Source: an uncultured cyanobacterium
GTDB lineage: Bacteria > Cyanobacteriota > Cyanobacteriia > PCC-6307 > Cyanobiaceae
DNA length: 38,109 nt
Direction: 5' to 3'
Assembly (NCBI GenBank): GCA_903858015.1
Contig: CAIOGZ010000038.1
Coordinates: forward strand, 1-38,109
Shown: piece by piece, positions 23,353 to 32,643 of the stretch
How positions within the stretch are numbered: the first letter of the stretch is position 1
Layout: every line of letters begins with the position of its first letter
Position numbers and translations under genes: made by a program
The notes under the pieces: generated by a model
Told to the model about the DNA's origin: nothing
Databases searched by the model: none
What the model saw: the letters and a program-made list of their open reading frames with translations, nothing else

Positions 23353-23416
23353 AGCTCCAAATGGCTGAAGCTCCAAGTAGTTCAAGCTCCAAGTAGCTCA
23401 AGCTTCGATGGCCTCA
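23353..23416. repeat. 16-bp tandem repeat, four units
   Basis: The units are AGCTCCAAATGGCTGA, AGCTCCAAGTAGTTCA, AGCTCCAAGTAGCTCA and AGCTTCGATGGCCTCA, with a fifth degenerate start. Units two and three differ by one base. The fourth contains the stop codon of the PEBP gene (TCA on the plus strand at 23414-23416). It is a short variable-number repeat at the 3' end of a gene. Confidence 0.75.
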
Positions 23417-23905
23417 AGCTGCGATTCCGCCATAGCGACCTTCCAGCTGCGCCTCCCCCAGGCTATGCCGAGCTAGCGCACTGCGCAGGGCGATCGGTGA
23501 GCTGCCGGCCACCAGCTTGAGCGGTGCATCGAGGGCGGTGAGGGTGAAGCGGTAGCGATGGGGCTGGCCTGCGGGCGGTAGGGGGCCGTAGTAGCCGATG
23601 CGAGAGAACTGGTTGACACCCCAGCAGCGCCCATGGCGGGCCCCGTTGGCCAGTTCAAGCCGGCGGGGCAGGCCCGCCCCCAGGCTGTGAATTTTGGCTG
23701 GGATGTCGAACAAGACCCAGTGCACCCAGGGACCGTCGGCCGCGTCAGGGTCAACGAGGATTAGGGCGAAGGCGCCGGTGCCCTGCGGTTCACCCTGCCA
23801 ATGGAGAGGTGGCGAGAGATCTGTCCCCTCGCCGCTGTGCAGTTGGGGGATTGGGTCCCCAGCGGCGAAGGCTGGACTGGTGAGCTGGAATTCTGGCTTA
23901 GGCAT
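23414..23905 (-). CDS. PEBP-family protein (YbhB/YbcL type)
   Basis: This 163-residue protein shows the phosphatidylethanolamine-binding fold signatures of the bacterial group. They are PAFAAGDPIPQLHSGEGTDL, SPPLHWQGEPQGTGAFALIL, VDPDAADGPWVHWVLFDIPA and GYYGPLPPAGQPHRYRFTLT. The DPDA and GP-x-HR-Y ligand-site motifs are intact. No signal peptide is visible, so it is cytosolic. Bacterial members have no firmly known role. The stop codon falls in the tandem repeat described above. Confidence 0.88.
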   Translation of the reverse strand: MPKPEFQLTSPAFAAGDPIPQLHSGEGTDLSPPLHWQGEPQGTGAFALILVDPDAADGPWVHWVLFDIPAKIHSLGAGLPRRLELANGARHGRCWGVNQFSRIGYYGPLPPAGQPHRYRFTLTALDAPLKLVAGSSPIALRSALARHSLGEAQLEGRYGGIAA

Positions 23906-24086
23906 GGCCGTTGAAGTGCCCCAAGCGGCGTGATGCCAGCAGCACGTTATGGGCTGCGGTCCAGGGCGGTTGATTGCTGCCTCTGACTACTGCGAAACAG
24001 ATGCAACTTGAAGGGCTTCCGATCGGGCTCCGGATCGGGGCCGAGTCGGCGGGCTAGCCCAGGAAGATGCCCCCGCACCCCAGTTC

Positions 24087-26504
24087 ATGGCTCTGGTGGA
24101 ACCCACCAACTTGCTGCTGCTGGCCTGTGCCTTGGTTTATGGGCTGATCGGCGAGCCGGCCGATGGCGCCATTTTGCTGCTGTTTGTGGGGGGGATCGTG
24201 CTGCTCGATGCGGTGCAGCGGCACCGTAGCGATCGGGCCCTGGCTGAACTGGCGCGGTTGTCGGCCCCCCACGCCAGGCTGCGGCGGGCGGGCGTGGAGC
24301 TGGAGCTGGCCGCCGACCAGGTGCGAATCGGGGATGCGTTGCGCTTGGAGGAAGGGGATCGGGTCGTCGCCGACGCCCGCTTGCTGGAGGGGGTGGGGTT
24401 GTGGCTCGATGAATCCCTGCTCACGGGTGAGTCACTGCCGGTCTTGCGCCAGACACCCGGCGAACGAATTTTGGCTGGCTCCCTGGTGGCTGGTGGGCGC
24501 GGCTGGGCGGCCGTGGAGGCGGTGGCGGAGGGCACGGAGCTGGGACGGTTGGGCCGTAGTTTGGCCACGGTCGCGGCTCCACCGACCCGCCTGCAGCGCA
24601 GCACCCATCGGCTCACGGCCCGGCTCACCGTGCTGGCCCTGGCGATTTGTAGCGCCCTGACGCTGGTGCAGGGGGCGAGTGGCGGCGACTGGCCCCGGGC
24701 CCTTCTGGCCGGACTGGCCCTGGCGCTGGCGCTGTTGCCGAACGAGATTCCGGTGGTGCTGGCCCTGTTCCTGGCGTTGGGGGCCCTGCGGCTGGCGCGG
24801 CATGGCGTGCTCGCCCGCTGGCCGGCGGCGGTGGAGAGCCTGGGCAGCGCCACGGTGTTGGCCGTTGATAAAACCGGCACGCTCACGCAAAACCGCATGG
24901 CGGTGGAGCGGCTGCTCACCTGGCCGGATCTGGCCAGCTGGCACCGCGGCGAGCCGCTGCAGGAGCCCTGGCATGGGTTGCTGGAGATGGCGGTGTTGGC
25001 CAGTCGCGGTGATCCGGTCGATGCGATGGAACTGGCGATCCAGCGGCTGGCAGCAGAGCAGCTGGGCGGCAGTGACCACTTGCATCCCGATTGGCCGCTG
25101 GAGCGCGATTATCCGCTCCAAAGCAAGCTGCTGGTGGTGTCGCGGCTGTGGCGCGATGGCGAGGGCCGCGGCCACCTGGCGGCCAAGGGGGCACCGGAGG
25201 CGATCGCCGATCTCTGTCACCTTGAGCCCGGAAGGGCGAGCGGGCTGCAGCGGGCCGCTGACCAGATGGCCGCCCAGGGGCTGCGGGTGCTGGCGGTGGC
25301 CCGGGGCCTCGATGGCATCCCGCGGCATCCCGAGGCGACGGGCGCCAGCGGCGGAGAGCTAGCCGTGGAAAACCTGCACGATTTCCTGTTTGAACCGGTG
25401 GGGTTCCTGGGGCTGGCCGACCCGCTGCGGCCCGATGTGCCGGCCGCGATCGCCATCGCCCAGCGGGCCGGGGTGCGGGTGGTGATGATCACTGGCGACG
25501 CGCCGTTGACCGCCCGGGCGATTGCCGATCAGGCGGGTCTGCCGTCGGGGCCTGTGGTTTGTGGTCCAGAATTGGCAGCGCTCGCCGGCCCGGCGGAGCA
25601 GGGCCGGGAGGATCGCCACGCTCAGCCCGTCGCCGCTTTGCTGGCGACGGTGGGCCGCGTTTCGGTGTTTGCGCGGGTGTTGCCCCAGCAGAAACTGCAG
25701 CTGGTGCGGGCCCTGCAGGCCGCCGGCGAGGTGGTGGCGATGACAGGCGATGGGGTCAACGATGCGGCGGCCCTCAAGGCCGCCGACATTGGCGTGGCGA
25801 TGGGCCTGCGGGGCACGGCTGTGGCGCGGGAATCGGCCGACCTCGTGCTGCTTCACGACCGCTTCAGCGACCTGGTGCAGGCCCTGGCCCTGGGGCGGCG
25901 GGTGGATGCCAATCTGCAGCGAGCCCTGGCCTACACCCTGGCTATCCACCTGCCGATCGCCGCCCTGGCGCTGCTGCCCCTGCTGGGGCTGGGCAGCGGT
26001 CTGATCCTCCAGCCAGTCCACATTGCCCTGTTGCATCTGGTGATCGATCCGGCTTGCACGGTGGTCTTTGAGGCGCTCGAAGGTCGGCCGGCGCTGATGC
26101 AAGCCCCGCCCCGCCCGCCGCAGGCGCCCCTGTTCGCCCCCCGTAGCTGGCGCCGTTCCCTGCTGCAGGGAACGGCACTCACCCTGGCGGCCCTGGTGCT
26201 GGCCTCCTGGCCCGATCGTGCGCTGGACACGCGCCGCAGCCTGGTCTTCTCCCTGCTACTGCTCGGCGGTGGTGGTTTGGTGTGGCTGAACGGCGACCGC
26301 TCCAATCCGATCACTGCGGTTGGTGCGGCCCTGGGTCTGGTGTTATGGGGCCTATTGCTGGCGGTTCCGCGGCTGCGGCTGGCCCTGGTATTGGCACCGC
26401 TGCACCCCCCTGAACTGCGGCTTTTGCTCGTTGTTACGGGTTTGGCGCTGCTGCTGGCGGCGCTGGCGGCAGCTCAGCCAACCCAGGTGCCGGGGCGCAG
26501 CTAA
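24087..26504 (+). CDS. P-type cation ATPase with a short N terminus
   Basis: This 805-residue P2-like ATPase has the actuator motif LWLDESLLTGES, membrane motif ALLPNEIPVVLALFLALGA, and the phosphorylation site DKTGTLTQNRM with Asp261. The nucleotide-binding KGAPEAIADLC, the hinge ITGDAPLTARAIADQAGLPS and TGDGVNDAAALKAADIGVAM are also present, followed by four to six C-terminal membrane spans. Phospho-Asp usually lies near residue 330-350 in relatives, so roughly 70-80 N-terminal residues are missing. The start ATG falls where relatives have the end of the N-terminal cytosolic domain. Just upstream, the frame reads LAQEDAPAPQF without a start, and another frame has MQLEGLPIGLRIGAESAG from 24001 to a stop. 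An indel or deletion is likely. The transported ion is not evident. Confidence 0.82.
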   Translation: MALVEPTNLLLLACALVYGLIGEPADGAILLLFVGGIVLLDAVQRHRSDRALAELARLSAPHARLRRAGVELELAADQVRIGDALRLEEGDRVVADARLLEGVGLWLDESLLTGESLPVLRQTPGERILAGSLVAGGRGWAAVEAVAEGTELGRLGRSLATVAAPPTRLQRSTHRLTARLTVLALAICSALTLVQGASGGDWPRALLAGLALALALLPNEIPVVLALFLALGALRLARHGVLARWPAAVESLGSATVLAVDKTGTLTQNRMAVERLLTWPDLASWHRGEPLQEPWHGLLEMAVLASRGDPVDAMELAIQRLAAEQLGGSDHLHPDWPLERDYPLQSKLLVVSRLWRDGEGRGHLAAKGAPEAIADLCHLEPGRASGLQRAADQMAAQGLRVLAVARGLDGIPRHPEATGASGGELAVENLHDFLFEPVGFLGLADPLRPDVPAAIAIAQRAGVRVVMITGDAPLTARAIADQAGLPSGPVVCGPELAALAGPAEQGREDRHAQPVAALLATVGRVSVFARVLPQQKLQLVRALQAAGEVVAMTGDGVNDAAALKAADIGVAMGLRGTAVARESADLVLLHDRFSDLVQALALGRRVDANLQRALAYTLAIHLPIAALALLPLLGLGSGLILQPVHIALLHLVIDPACTVVFEALEGRPALMQAPPRPPQAPLFAPRSWRRSLLQGTALTLAALVLASWPDRALDTRRSLVFSLLLLGGGGLVWLNGDRSNPITAVGAALGLVLWGLLLAVPRLRLALVLAPLHPPELRLLLVVTGLALLLAALAAAQPTQVPGRS

Positions 26505-26755
26505 GGCAGACCGGCCAGGGCTGCTTCGATCATGGCGGCCGTCACAGCGACCCGTTCGATCGCATCAGCGTTGTCGAGATAGGCCTCGAAACTGGTGTAG
26601 CGGAGTAGGTGGGGATCGGCCCCGGGGGCGGCGCAGTGGGCGTTCCAATCACCATCGTCAGGGCGAACGGCGCTATAGGCGGTGAGGGTCTCGTCCCGAT
26701 CGGCACCATCACCAACGCTTTCGCCGTACCAGAGGGCTTCGTAGAAGGCGGTCAT
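26501..26755 (-). CDS. Small acidic protein of unknown function
   Basis: This 84-residue protein starts MTAFYEALWYGESVGDGADR and continues PHLLRYTSFEAYLDNADAIE, ending AAMIEAALAGLP. I do not recognise it. It is acidic and soluble. It converges on the P-type ATPase with a four-base overlap at the stops. The ATG at 26753-26755 is chosen because upstream sequence in the longer frame is not protein-like. Confidence 0.55.
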   Translation of the reverse strand: MTAFYEALWYGESVGDGADRDETLTAYSAVRPDDGDWNAHCAAPGADPHLLRYTSFEAYLDNADAIERVAVTAAMIEAALAGLP

Positions 26756-26889
26756 CACAGAGGGAGGGCGAGGAATCGGGGGATCGTTATGCCGCTGCCA
26801 GTGTGCCCGGAGCCTGCACCCTGGTGCCCAAGCCGCAGCTTCGATTCGAGCCCTTGCCATTGTCTGCCCTTGCCAGGGTCGGGAATGCC

Positions 26890-27165
26890 TCAGGCCGGCC
26901 CGATCGTGGGCATCCCCGCGGCGGCTTCGGTGCCGCCCTCGAGCTGCTGCTTCAGCCTGGCAAGGCGGCCTGCGGTGTAGTCGTGTTGGGCTACCCACAG
27001 AATTGGAATAAAAACCAAGGAGAAGCCCAGGGTTGGCAGGGCCAGACCAAAGCTCAAAAGGCTGCAGATCCAGGCAGGTAGATAGGTCGGCGCAGCTTGG
27101 TGGTCGAGCAGTCCGCCCTGGCTGGCCTGCTCAACGATGGCGTGCTCTTCGAGGGTGAGGCCCAT
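26890..27165 (-). CDS. Small membrane protein of unknown function
   Basis: About 91 residues from the ATG at 27163-27165 (MGLTLEEHAIVEQASQGGLL). Two membrane helices follow close together (LPAWICSLLSFGLALPTLGF and SLVFIPILWVA), then a basic tail YTAGRLARLKQQLEGG. This two-helix hairpin with flanking charged ends is common in cyanobacterial small proteins. No function is known. It is divergent from the glycosyltransferase gene. Confidence 0.5.
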   Translation of the reverse strand: MGLTLEEHAIVEQASQGGLLDHQAAPTYLPAWICSLLSFGLALPTLGFSLVFIPILWVAQHDYTAGRLARLKQQLEGGTEAAAGMPTIGPA

Positions 27166-27330
27166 GGCTATCCCAGCAGCAAACAAATCAACTTCGCCCC
27201 AATTTCGACAGACCCGTTTAAAGCGGGCTTAAGGGAGTCGCTGGCCATCACCCGCCGGGGTGATCCAGGCCACATCGGCCGTTACCCCGCCAGCCGAAGT
27301 TGGCCTCCATTCAGAGTCAATCCTGTGGTG

Positions 27331-29478
27331 ATGGGTCGTAGCCCCAGGGGCGACTGCTCCAGCAGCTGCCCGAGCAGCCGGCTCGGCCCTCGCTCCCAGC
27401 GCGATTGGAGCCTGCCCCGGTTTCGCCGCCGCCCGGCCATCCTGAACCGTTGGGCCATCACGCCCGCCCGCCAGCATGGTTTGGTGCTCGCCCTGGTCGC
27501 TGCTGCGGGTGCCCTGCTGTTTCTGCTGCGGCTCGGTGCCACCGGTCTGGTGGATGAGACGCCGCCCCTGTTCGCCGCCGCCGCCAGGGCGATGGCCGAA
27601 CGGGGTGATTGGTTGATTCCCCAGGTCAATGGCCTGCCGCGTTACGACAAACCACCGCTGATCTATTGGCTGATGGGGCTGGTCTACGCCCTGCCTGGCC
27701 AGGCGATCTGGAATCCCCTGGGCACCTGGGCGGCACGGTTGCCCTCGGCCCTGGCCACGATCGCGGTCATGCTGACCCTGGCGGATACCCTGCTGCGTTG
27801 GCCCCAGGCCCAGCGCCCCTTGGGGCGGCTCGCAGCGCCCGCCATGGGCGCCTCGCCCGTCTCACCCATCTCCACCGACTCCCCAGCCCTCCAATCGCCT
27901 GGGGGGTTGGCTGATCAAAGCCCCGCCACCACCCTGGCCAATTCCCTAGCCGCCCCAACAGCCGCCCTGGCCTTTGCGCTGGGCCCCTTGGTGCTGGTTT
28001 GGGGGCGAATCGCCGTCAGCGATGCCCTGTTCAGTGGCTTGCTGGCCCTGAGTCTGTTGCTGGCCTGGCGTACCTACGCAGCAAGCCGCGGTCCCTGGTG
28101 GCCCACCTGGCTGCTGTTGGCGCTGGCAGTGCTCACCAAAGGGCCCGTGGCCCTGGTGCTGGTGGGTCTCACCCTGCTGTTGTTTGCTCTAGTGCAGCAG
28201 GACGGTTCGCGGTTGCGCAGGCGGCTCAAGCCGCTGCGCGGCTTGCTGCTGGCGCTGCTGTTGGCGGCACCCTGGTATGGGTTGGCGTTGCTGCGGGAGG
28301 GGGGGGCTTTCTGGCGCAGCTTTTTTGGCTATCACAACGCCCAGCGGTTCATCCAGGTGGTGAACAACCACCACCAGGGCTGGTGGTATTTCGGCGCCGT
28401 GCTCCTGGTGGCCAGCTTGCCCTATACGCCCTTGCTGCTGCTCGGGCTGTTTGAGGGCCTCAGCCCCCTGCTGGGGCGATTGCTGCCGCGCGGCTGGCCC
28501 CAGGCCCTGGCGGGCGCCGCCCCTTGCTCTAAACCCCTGCCGCCGCCAGTGCCGCGCCTGGATCCGGCCGATTCGCTGCAGCGGTTTGCCGCCTGTTGGT
28601 TGCTGGCGGTGCTGCTCTTCTTCTCGGTGGCGGCCACCAAATTGCCCAGCTACTGGTTGCCGGCCACGCCGGCGGCGGCCCTGTTGGTTGCCCTGACAGT
28701 TTCGGCGGCCGGTGATCGGGCCCGGCCGGGCCTGGGCCGCGAGCTGTGGGTCCGCCCAAGCCGCTGGCTCCGACTGGCCTTCGCGAGCTCGGTGCTGCTG
28801 CTGCTGACCATCGCCGCTGCGCTGGCCGCTGCGCCCCTCTGGGGGGCTCGGATTCAGGATCCGGCCATGCCGGGGCTGCAGGCGGCTTTGGCGAGCGGGC
28901 CCTGGTTTGCGGTGGGGGCAGCCTTGGCGCTGCTGGCCGCCCTGCTAGGCGCCGGGGCCATGGCCAGCAGCCTGTCGTGGCGCCTGCTGCAGAGTCAGCT
29001 CGTTCTGATGCTGTTCATGCCCCTGGTGTTGCTGCCCCTCTGGCAGGTGGTGGATCAACTGCGGGGGGCTCCGGTGCGGGACCTGGCGGCGGTGGTGGTG
29101 GAGCAGGGCGACCGCCAGCAACCGCTGGCGATGGTGGGTCTGCTGAAGCCTTCTCTGCATTACTACAGCCGCCGTACGGTGCTCTACGAGGGCCGCTCCC
29201 CGGCTGCGTTGGTCAATCTGGTCGATCGGCTGGAGCACGAGAGCCGGCCGGGGCTGCAACCCTCCAGGCCCCAGCAGCAGCCCCAGCTGCTGCTGGTGAT
29301 CGATGCCGAAACGGCGCGTCGGCCCCACTGGCAGGGGCTGGGGGGGCAGCTGCTGGCGATCGCCGAGCCCTACCGCCTGCTGCGCCTCGATCGGCAGCGG
29401 CTGGAGCAACGCTCCCGGCAGCTGCAGGCCGGAGGCCTGAAGCCCACTTGGCGCCAGCCGCGGCCGGAGCGCTATTGA
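27331..29478 (+). CDS. GT39/ArnT-like membrane glycosyltransferase
   Basis: About 715 residues from the ATG at 27331; GTG codons at 27325 and 27328 are alternatives. After the first membrane span comes LGATGLVDETPPLFAAAARA, then GDWLIPQVNGLPRYDKPPLI and YWLMGLVYALPG, the first luminal loop of GT39/PMT-ArnT enzymes with the catalytic Asp-Glu (D75, E76). Some ten further hydrophobic spans follow, then a soluble C-terminal domain (LAMVGLLKPSLHYYSRRTVL). Such enzymes move a sugar from a lipid carrier to a lipid or protein on the outer face of the membrane. The acceptor is unknown. The 3' end overlaps the convergent CHAD gene by seven bases. Confidence 0.85.
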   Translation: MGRSPRGDCSSSCPSSRLGPRSQRDWSLPRFRRRPAILNRWAITPARQHGLVLALVAAAGALLFLLRLGATGLVDETPPLFAAAARAMAERGDWLIPQVNGLPRYDKPPLIYWLMGLVYALPGQAIWNPLGTWAARLPSALATIAVMLTLADTLLRWPQAQRPLGRLAAPAMGASPVSPISTDSPALQSPGGLADQSPATTLANSLAAPTAALAFALGPLVLVWGRIAVSDALFSGLLALSLLLAWRTYAASRGPWWPTWLLLALAVLTKGPVALVLVGLTLLLFALVQQDGSRLRRRLKPLRGLLLALLLAAPWYGLALLREGGAFWRSFFGYHNAQRFIQVVNNHHQGWWYFGAVLLVASLPYTPLLLLGLFEGLSPLLGRLLPRGWPQALAGAAPCSKPLPPPVPRLDPADSLQRFAACWLLAVLLFFSVAATKLPSYWLPATPAAALLVALTVSAAGDRARPGLGRELWVRPSRWLRLAFASSVLLLLTIAAALAAAPLWGARIQDPAMPGLQAALASGPWFAVGAALALLAALLGAGAMASSLSWRLLQSQLVLMLFMPLVLLPLWQVVDQLRGAPVRDLAAVVVEQGDRQQPLAMVGLLKPSLHYYSRRTVLYEGRSPAALVNLVDRLEHESRPGLQPSRPQQQPQLLLVIDAETARRPHWQGLGGQLLAIAEPYRLLRLDRQRLEQRSRQLQAGGLKPTWRQPRPERY

Positions 29479-30524
29479 GCTGGGCTCCGTTCAGCTTCAG
29501 CAGGCATGCCCAGCTGCAGCAACTGGCGCTGGATGGCGTGGCGATTGTCGTCGCAACGCAGCCGCTGGGCCTGGATCTGCCAGAGCTGCCAGTGCTGCTG
29601 TTGTTCGCGGCCAAGCTCGGCCCGCAGCAGCGGCAGGCGGTCCAGCTTCACCGGCAGATCGCGCTCACTGAGGATTCGATCGAGCACCTGCAGATCGTGG
29701 AGTTCGCCGAGCTGGTCTTGGGCTTGGCGCAATTCGGCGATCCACGCTTTCAGGGCGCTTGAGCACCAAGGCAGCAGCGGTTCAAGGGCATAACGAGCCG
29801 CCTTGATTTGCTTGCGCAGGCCGTGCAATTCGGCAGCGGCGGGATCCTGGCAGAACCAGCCGCGATGCAAGAACAGGTCGGCGCTGAACGGGGCTTGCCA
29901 GGTGTAGAGCCAGGGTTCGAGCGGCAGCTGGCCCAAGGGCGTGAAGCGGGGCTTGTGTTGCCATTTGTGGAGTCGCGCCAGCAGCTTGAGATAGCGGGAA
30001 CTGCGTAGGGCCTCGACCAGGGAATCAAAGGCCTGGGCTCGATCGCGGCCCAACCGCTTCATCGCGGCTTCCATGCTGCGTCGCTCGCTTTGCGGCAGCC
30101 GCGGTAGCAGGTGCTGTTCGAGGCGCAGCTGGAGCACATCGAGGTCGCGGCAGAGGCCGGTGCGGCGCGCCACGGCTGCGATGCGGGCGGCATCCACCGA
30201 CTCCGGCAGGTCGAGGGCGGGCGCGAACTGGACCAGGGCGGTGCGCAGGCGGCGCAGGCTGACCCGAAGTTGGTGCAGGGGCTCTGGATCGCGGTCGGCC
30301 AGAACCTCAGGCTGGAGCTTGCCGAGGCGCCGGGTTTGGTGCTGGATCAGCTCCAGGGCGTAGGCGCCGTTGGTGAGTAGGGCATCGCCGCCAGAGCGAT
30401 CGACCCGCACCAGGGTGCCGGCAACCTCGGTATCCATCGTGGACTCTGCTGCCGACTCCAGCGCCGATTCCGCTGGAATGGCTGCTGCGATGGCTGGGTG
30501 GGTTACGGATTGCCGATCAGCCAT
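29472..30524 (-). CDS. CHAD-domain protein
   Basis: This 350-residue protein has the CHAD helical pattern with conserved His and basic residues: PEPLHQLRVSLRRLRTALVQ, CRDLDVLQLRLEQHLL, AELHGLRKQIKAARYALEPL and QLGELHDLQVLDRILSERDL. CHAD domains bind polyphosphate. The N terminus has a short Ala/Glu/Ser-rich extension (about residues 10-35). No triphosphate tunnel (CYTH) domain is attached. The gene converges with the glycosyltransferase and lies two genes from phosphate-binding pstS, which suits a polyphosphate role but does not prove it. Confidence 0.88.
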   Translation of the reverse strand: MADRQSVTHPAIAAAIPAESALESAAESTMDTEVAGTLVRVDRSGGDALLTNGAYALELIQHQTRRLGKLQPEVLADRDPEPLHQLRVSLRRLRTALVQFAPALDLPESVDAARIAAVARRTGLCRDLDVLQLRLEQHLLPRLPQSERRSMEAAMKRLGRDRAQAFDSLVEALRSSRYLKLLARLHKWQHKPRFTPLGQLPLEPWLYTWQAPFSADLFLHRGWFCQDPAAAELHGLRKQIKAARYALEPLLPWCSSALKAWIAELRQAQDQLGELHDLQVLDRILSERDLPVKLDRLPLLRAELGREQQQHWQLWQIQAQRLRCDDNRHAIQRQLLQLGMPAEAERSPAQ

Positions 30525-30652
30525 GGCAACACTCCAGACCAGAACGGAGGCACCTGATCAAGCTAAGTCTGCGGCCGTCAAGGCAGGGGGCAGGGGAGGC
30601 AACCGGCTGGCCGGCAATGCCCTGGCGGCTAGGGTGATGTTGTCATCCTGTT

Positions 30653-31228
30653 ATGGGGATGACGGTGCCCAACGATTCCCACCCATTTGGATTTACCAAG
30701 ATGAGCCACGCCTTTCCCCATTTCCATCCCAACCCTGGATGGACCAAGCCCGATACGACTAGTGATTCTATTGAGTCCGGTCATTCTAGCGATTCTGTCT
30801 ATGCTGTTTCCGTCCCGAATCTTGCGATTACCGATACTATCGGTAAGCATTGCATCCTAGAGCTCTACGACTGTGACTGCGTCAGGTTGGATGATGAGCA
30901 GTTTGTTCGTTCCGCCATCACCAACGCCGCCTTGCGAGCTGGTGCGACTTTGCTCAATCTGATCACCCATCATTTCAAGCCCCATGGTGTGACAGGCCTG
31001 GCCTTGCTGGCCGAGTCGCATATCTCGATCCATACATGGCCTGAATCAGGTTATGCGGCTGTGGATGTTTTCACCTGTGGTGATCACACCATGCCCGAAA
31101 GTGCCTGCCGGGTGCTGATGGAGGAGTTGGGGGCAAAACGCCATGCCCTGCGAAGCTTTCGCCGCGAGACACCGGGCCAGATCGCTGCTGTGGATCGGGA
31201 GCCGACTCGATTGAATAAACCAGCGTGA
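30653..31228 (+). CDS. speD: S-adenosylmethionine decarboxylase proenzyme
   Basis: This 191-residue protein has the SpeD core from about residue 64: [60 protein letters not shown] and [12 protein letters not shown]. Self-cleavage would occur between Glu and Ser in AESHISIH to make the pyruvoyl cofactor. The enzyme supplies the aminopropyl donor for spermidine. Relatives are about 125-140 residues, so the first 60 residues are an extension rich in His, Pro, Asp and Ser. An internal ATG at 30701 would shorten it by 16. The core is intact. Confidence 0.9.
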   Translation: MGMTVPNDSHPFGFTKMSHAFPHFHPNPGWTKPDTTSDSIESGHSSDSVYAVSVPNLAITDTIGKHCILELYDCDCVRLDDEQFVRSAITNAALRAGATLLNLITHHFKPHGVTGLALLAESHISIHTWPESGYAAVDVFTCGDHTMPESACRVLMEELGAKRHALRSFRRETPGQIAAVDREPTRLNKPA

Positions 31229-31644
31229 CGATACTGTTCTGGACTCTTCTGGGTAGGTCGTGCTGGTTAGACAGTCCTGGGCAAGTTGTTCTGGACATGT
31301 CGTAATGGCTAGACTAGTCTGATTAACTTATCGTGGGTTGGTCAAACCCAATCATCCCAGGGTTCAAGGATCGAGCTGGCACCAGATGGCTCAGCAGGGA
31401 CTCCAGTTGATCCGATCAGCTGGAGACTCTGCTCGTCCCCGCCTATCGCCACTCTGATCGGGGTGTTCGCTATCACCTGCCGGGGCGATAGGGATCACCT
31501 GGCCCGGGATTTTTTCAGCTTTAGCCGACGCCATGGCCCGGGATCGCCGGCCAGGCGATGGTTGGGCCGCACCCAGTCGAAGCGGGATTCTTAACGTCCA
31601 GATCGGATGGCAAGTCTAGGTTTGGTCTGTTGCGCTCCCTTCCG
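31229..31644. other. Intergenic region between speD and pstS
   Basis: No gene is supported. It includes a TCTGG/TAGAC-rich stretch at 31229-31320 and a small hairpin GGGTT-GGTCA-AACCC near 31335-31350. TTCTTAACGT near 31590 resembles one half of a cyanobacterial Pho box, but a second half is not seen at the right spacing. Confidence 0.3.
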
Positions 31645-32643
31645 ATGGCTGCTCCGATCATCTCCTGTGATGCCAGCTCCCGGCGGCGCCTGGCGATTGG
31701 CGTGGGCCTGGCAGCCTCATGGAGCCTGGTGGGGTGTGGCACCAGCACCACGCTGAATGGAGCGGGGGCCTCGTTTCCTGCCGCGATCTATCAGCGTTGG
31801 TTCCAGGATCTGGCCTCCCAAGGGCTGAGGGTCAACTACCAATCGGTGGGTTCGGGCGCCGGTGTGCGTCAGTTCCAGAGCCGCACGGTGGATTTCGCCG
31901 CCTCCGACGTGCCGATGAAGGCCGAGGAGATTGCCAAGGTGCCCCAGGGGGTTGTGCAGGTGCCGATGACGGCCGGTGCGATCGCGGTGGCTTACCACCT
32001 CAAGGGTTGTGAACTCAAGCTCAGCCAGGCCCAGCTGGTGGACATCTTCCTGGGCAAGATCAGTAACTTCAGCCAGCTCGGCTGCGCCGCCAAACCGATC
32101 AAGGTGGTGCACCGTTCCGATGGATCTGGCACCACCGCCAACTTCACGGCCCATCTGGCGGCGATCAGCCCGGCCTGGAAGAGCGGCGTGGGGACAGGTA
32201 AGACCGTGAAATGGCCCACCGGCATCGGTGCCAAGGGCAATGAGGGCGTGGCGGCCCAGCTCAACCAGGTGGAGGGCGGCATCGGCTATGTGGAGGCGGC
32301 GTTCGTGAAAGAGCCCCTGCAGGCCGCCGCCCTCACCAATGCCTCCGGCCAATTGGTGAAGGCCGACCTCGCTAGCGAGCAGGAAGCACTCGCCTCGATC
32401 GATCTCGGCCCCGACCTCACCGGCAGCAACCCCAACCCAATCAAAGGCTATCCGATTGTGACTTTCTCCTGGATCCTGTTCTACCAAACTGGCAATGGCT
32501 CCAAGCATGAGGCCTTGACTAAGGCCTTCAACTACGCCCTTTCCGACCAGGCCCAGGCGATGGCTCCAGGGCTCGGCTTCATCAGCCTGCCAGCGGATGT
32601 GCTGGCCAAGGGCCGGACGGCGTTGGCCGGGATTAAGCCCTGA
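31645..32643 (+). CDS. pstS: Phosphate ABC transporter substrate-binding lipoprotein
   Basis: This 332-residue protein starts at the ATG at 31645 (MAAPIISCDASSRRRLAIGV); a longer frame to 31558 adds residues without domain value. It carries a lipobox LVGCG, with Cys as the lipidation site, and a typical PstS fold: LNGAGASFPAAIYQRWFQDL, VNYQSVGSGAGVRQF, FAASDVPM, HRSDGSGTTANFTAHLA, KGNEGVAAQLNQVEGGIGYV. These loops bind phosphate in the periplasm. No pstCAB genes follow within the window, so it is an isolated pstS copy, as often found in Synechococcus. Confidence 0.9.
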   Translation: MAAPIISCDASSRRRLAIGVGLAASWSLVGCGTSTTLNGAGASFPAAIYQRWFQDLASQGLRVNYQSVGSGAGVRQFQSRTVDFAASDVPMKAEEIAKVPQGVVQVPMTAGAIAVAYHLKGCELKLSQAQLVDIFLGKISNFSQLGCAAKPIKVVHRSDGSGTTANFTAHLAAISPAWKSGVGTGKTVKWPTGIGAKGNEGVAAQLNQVEGGIGYVEAAFVKEPLQAAALTNASGQLVKADLASEQEALASIDLGPDLTGSNPNPIKGYPIVTFSWILFYQTGNGSKHEALTKAFNYALSDQAQAMAPGLGFISLPADVLAKGRTALAGIKP

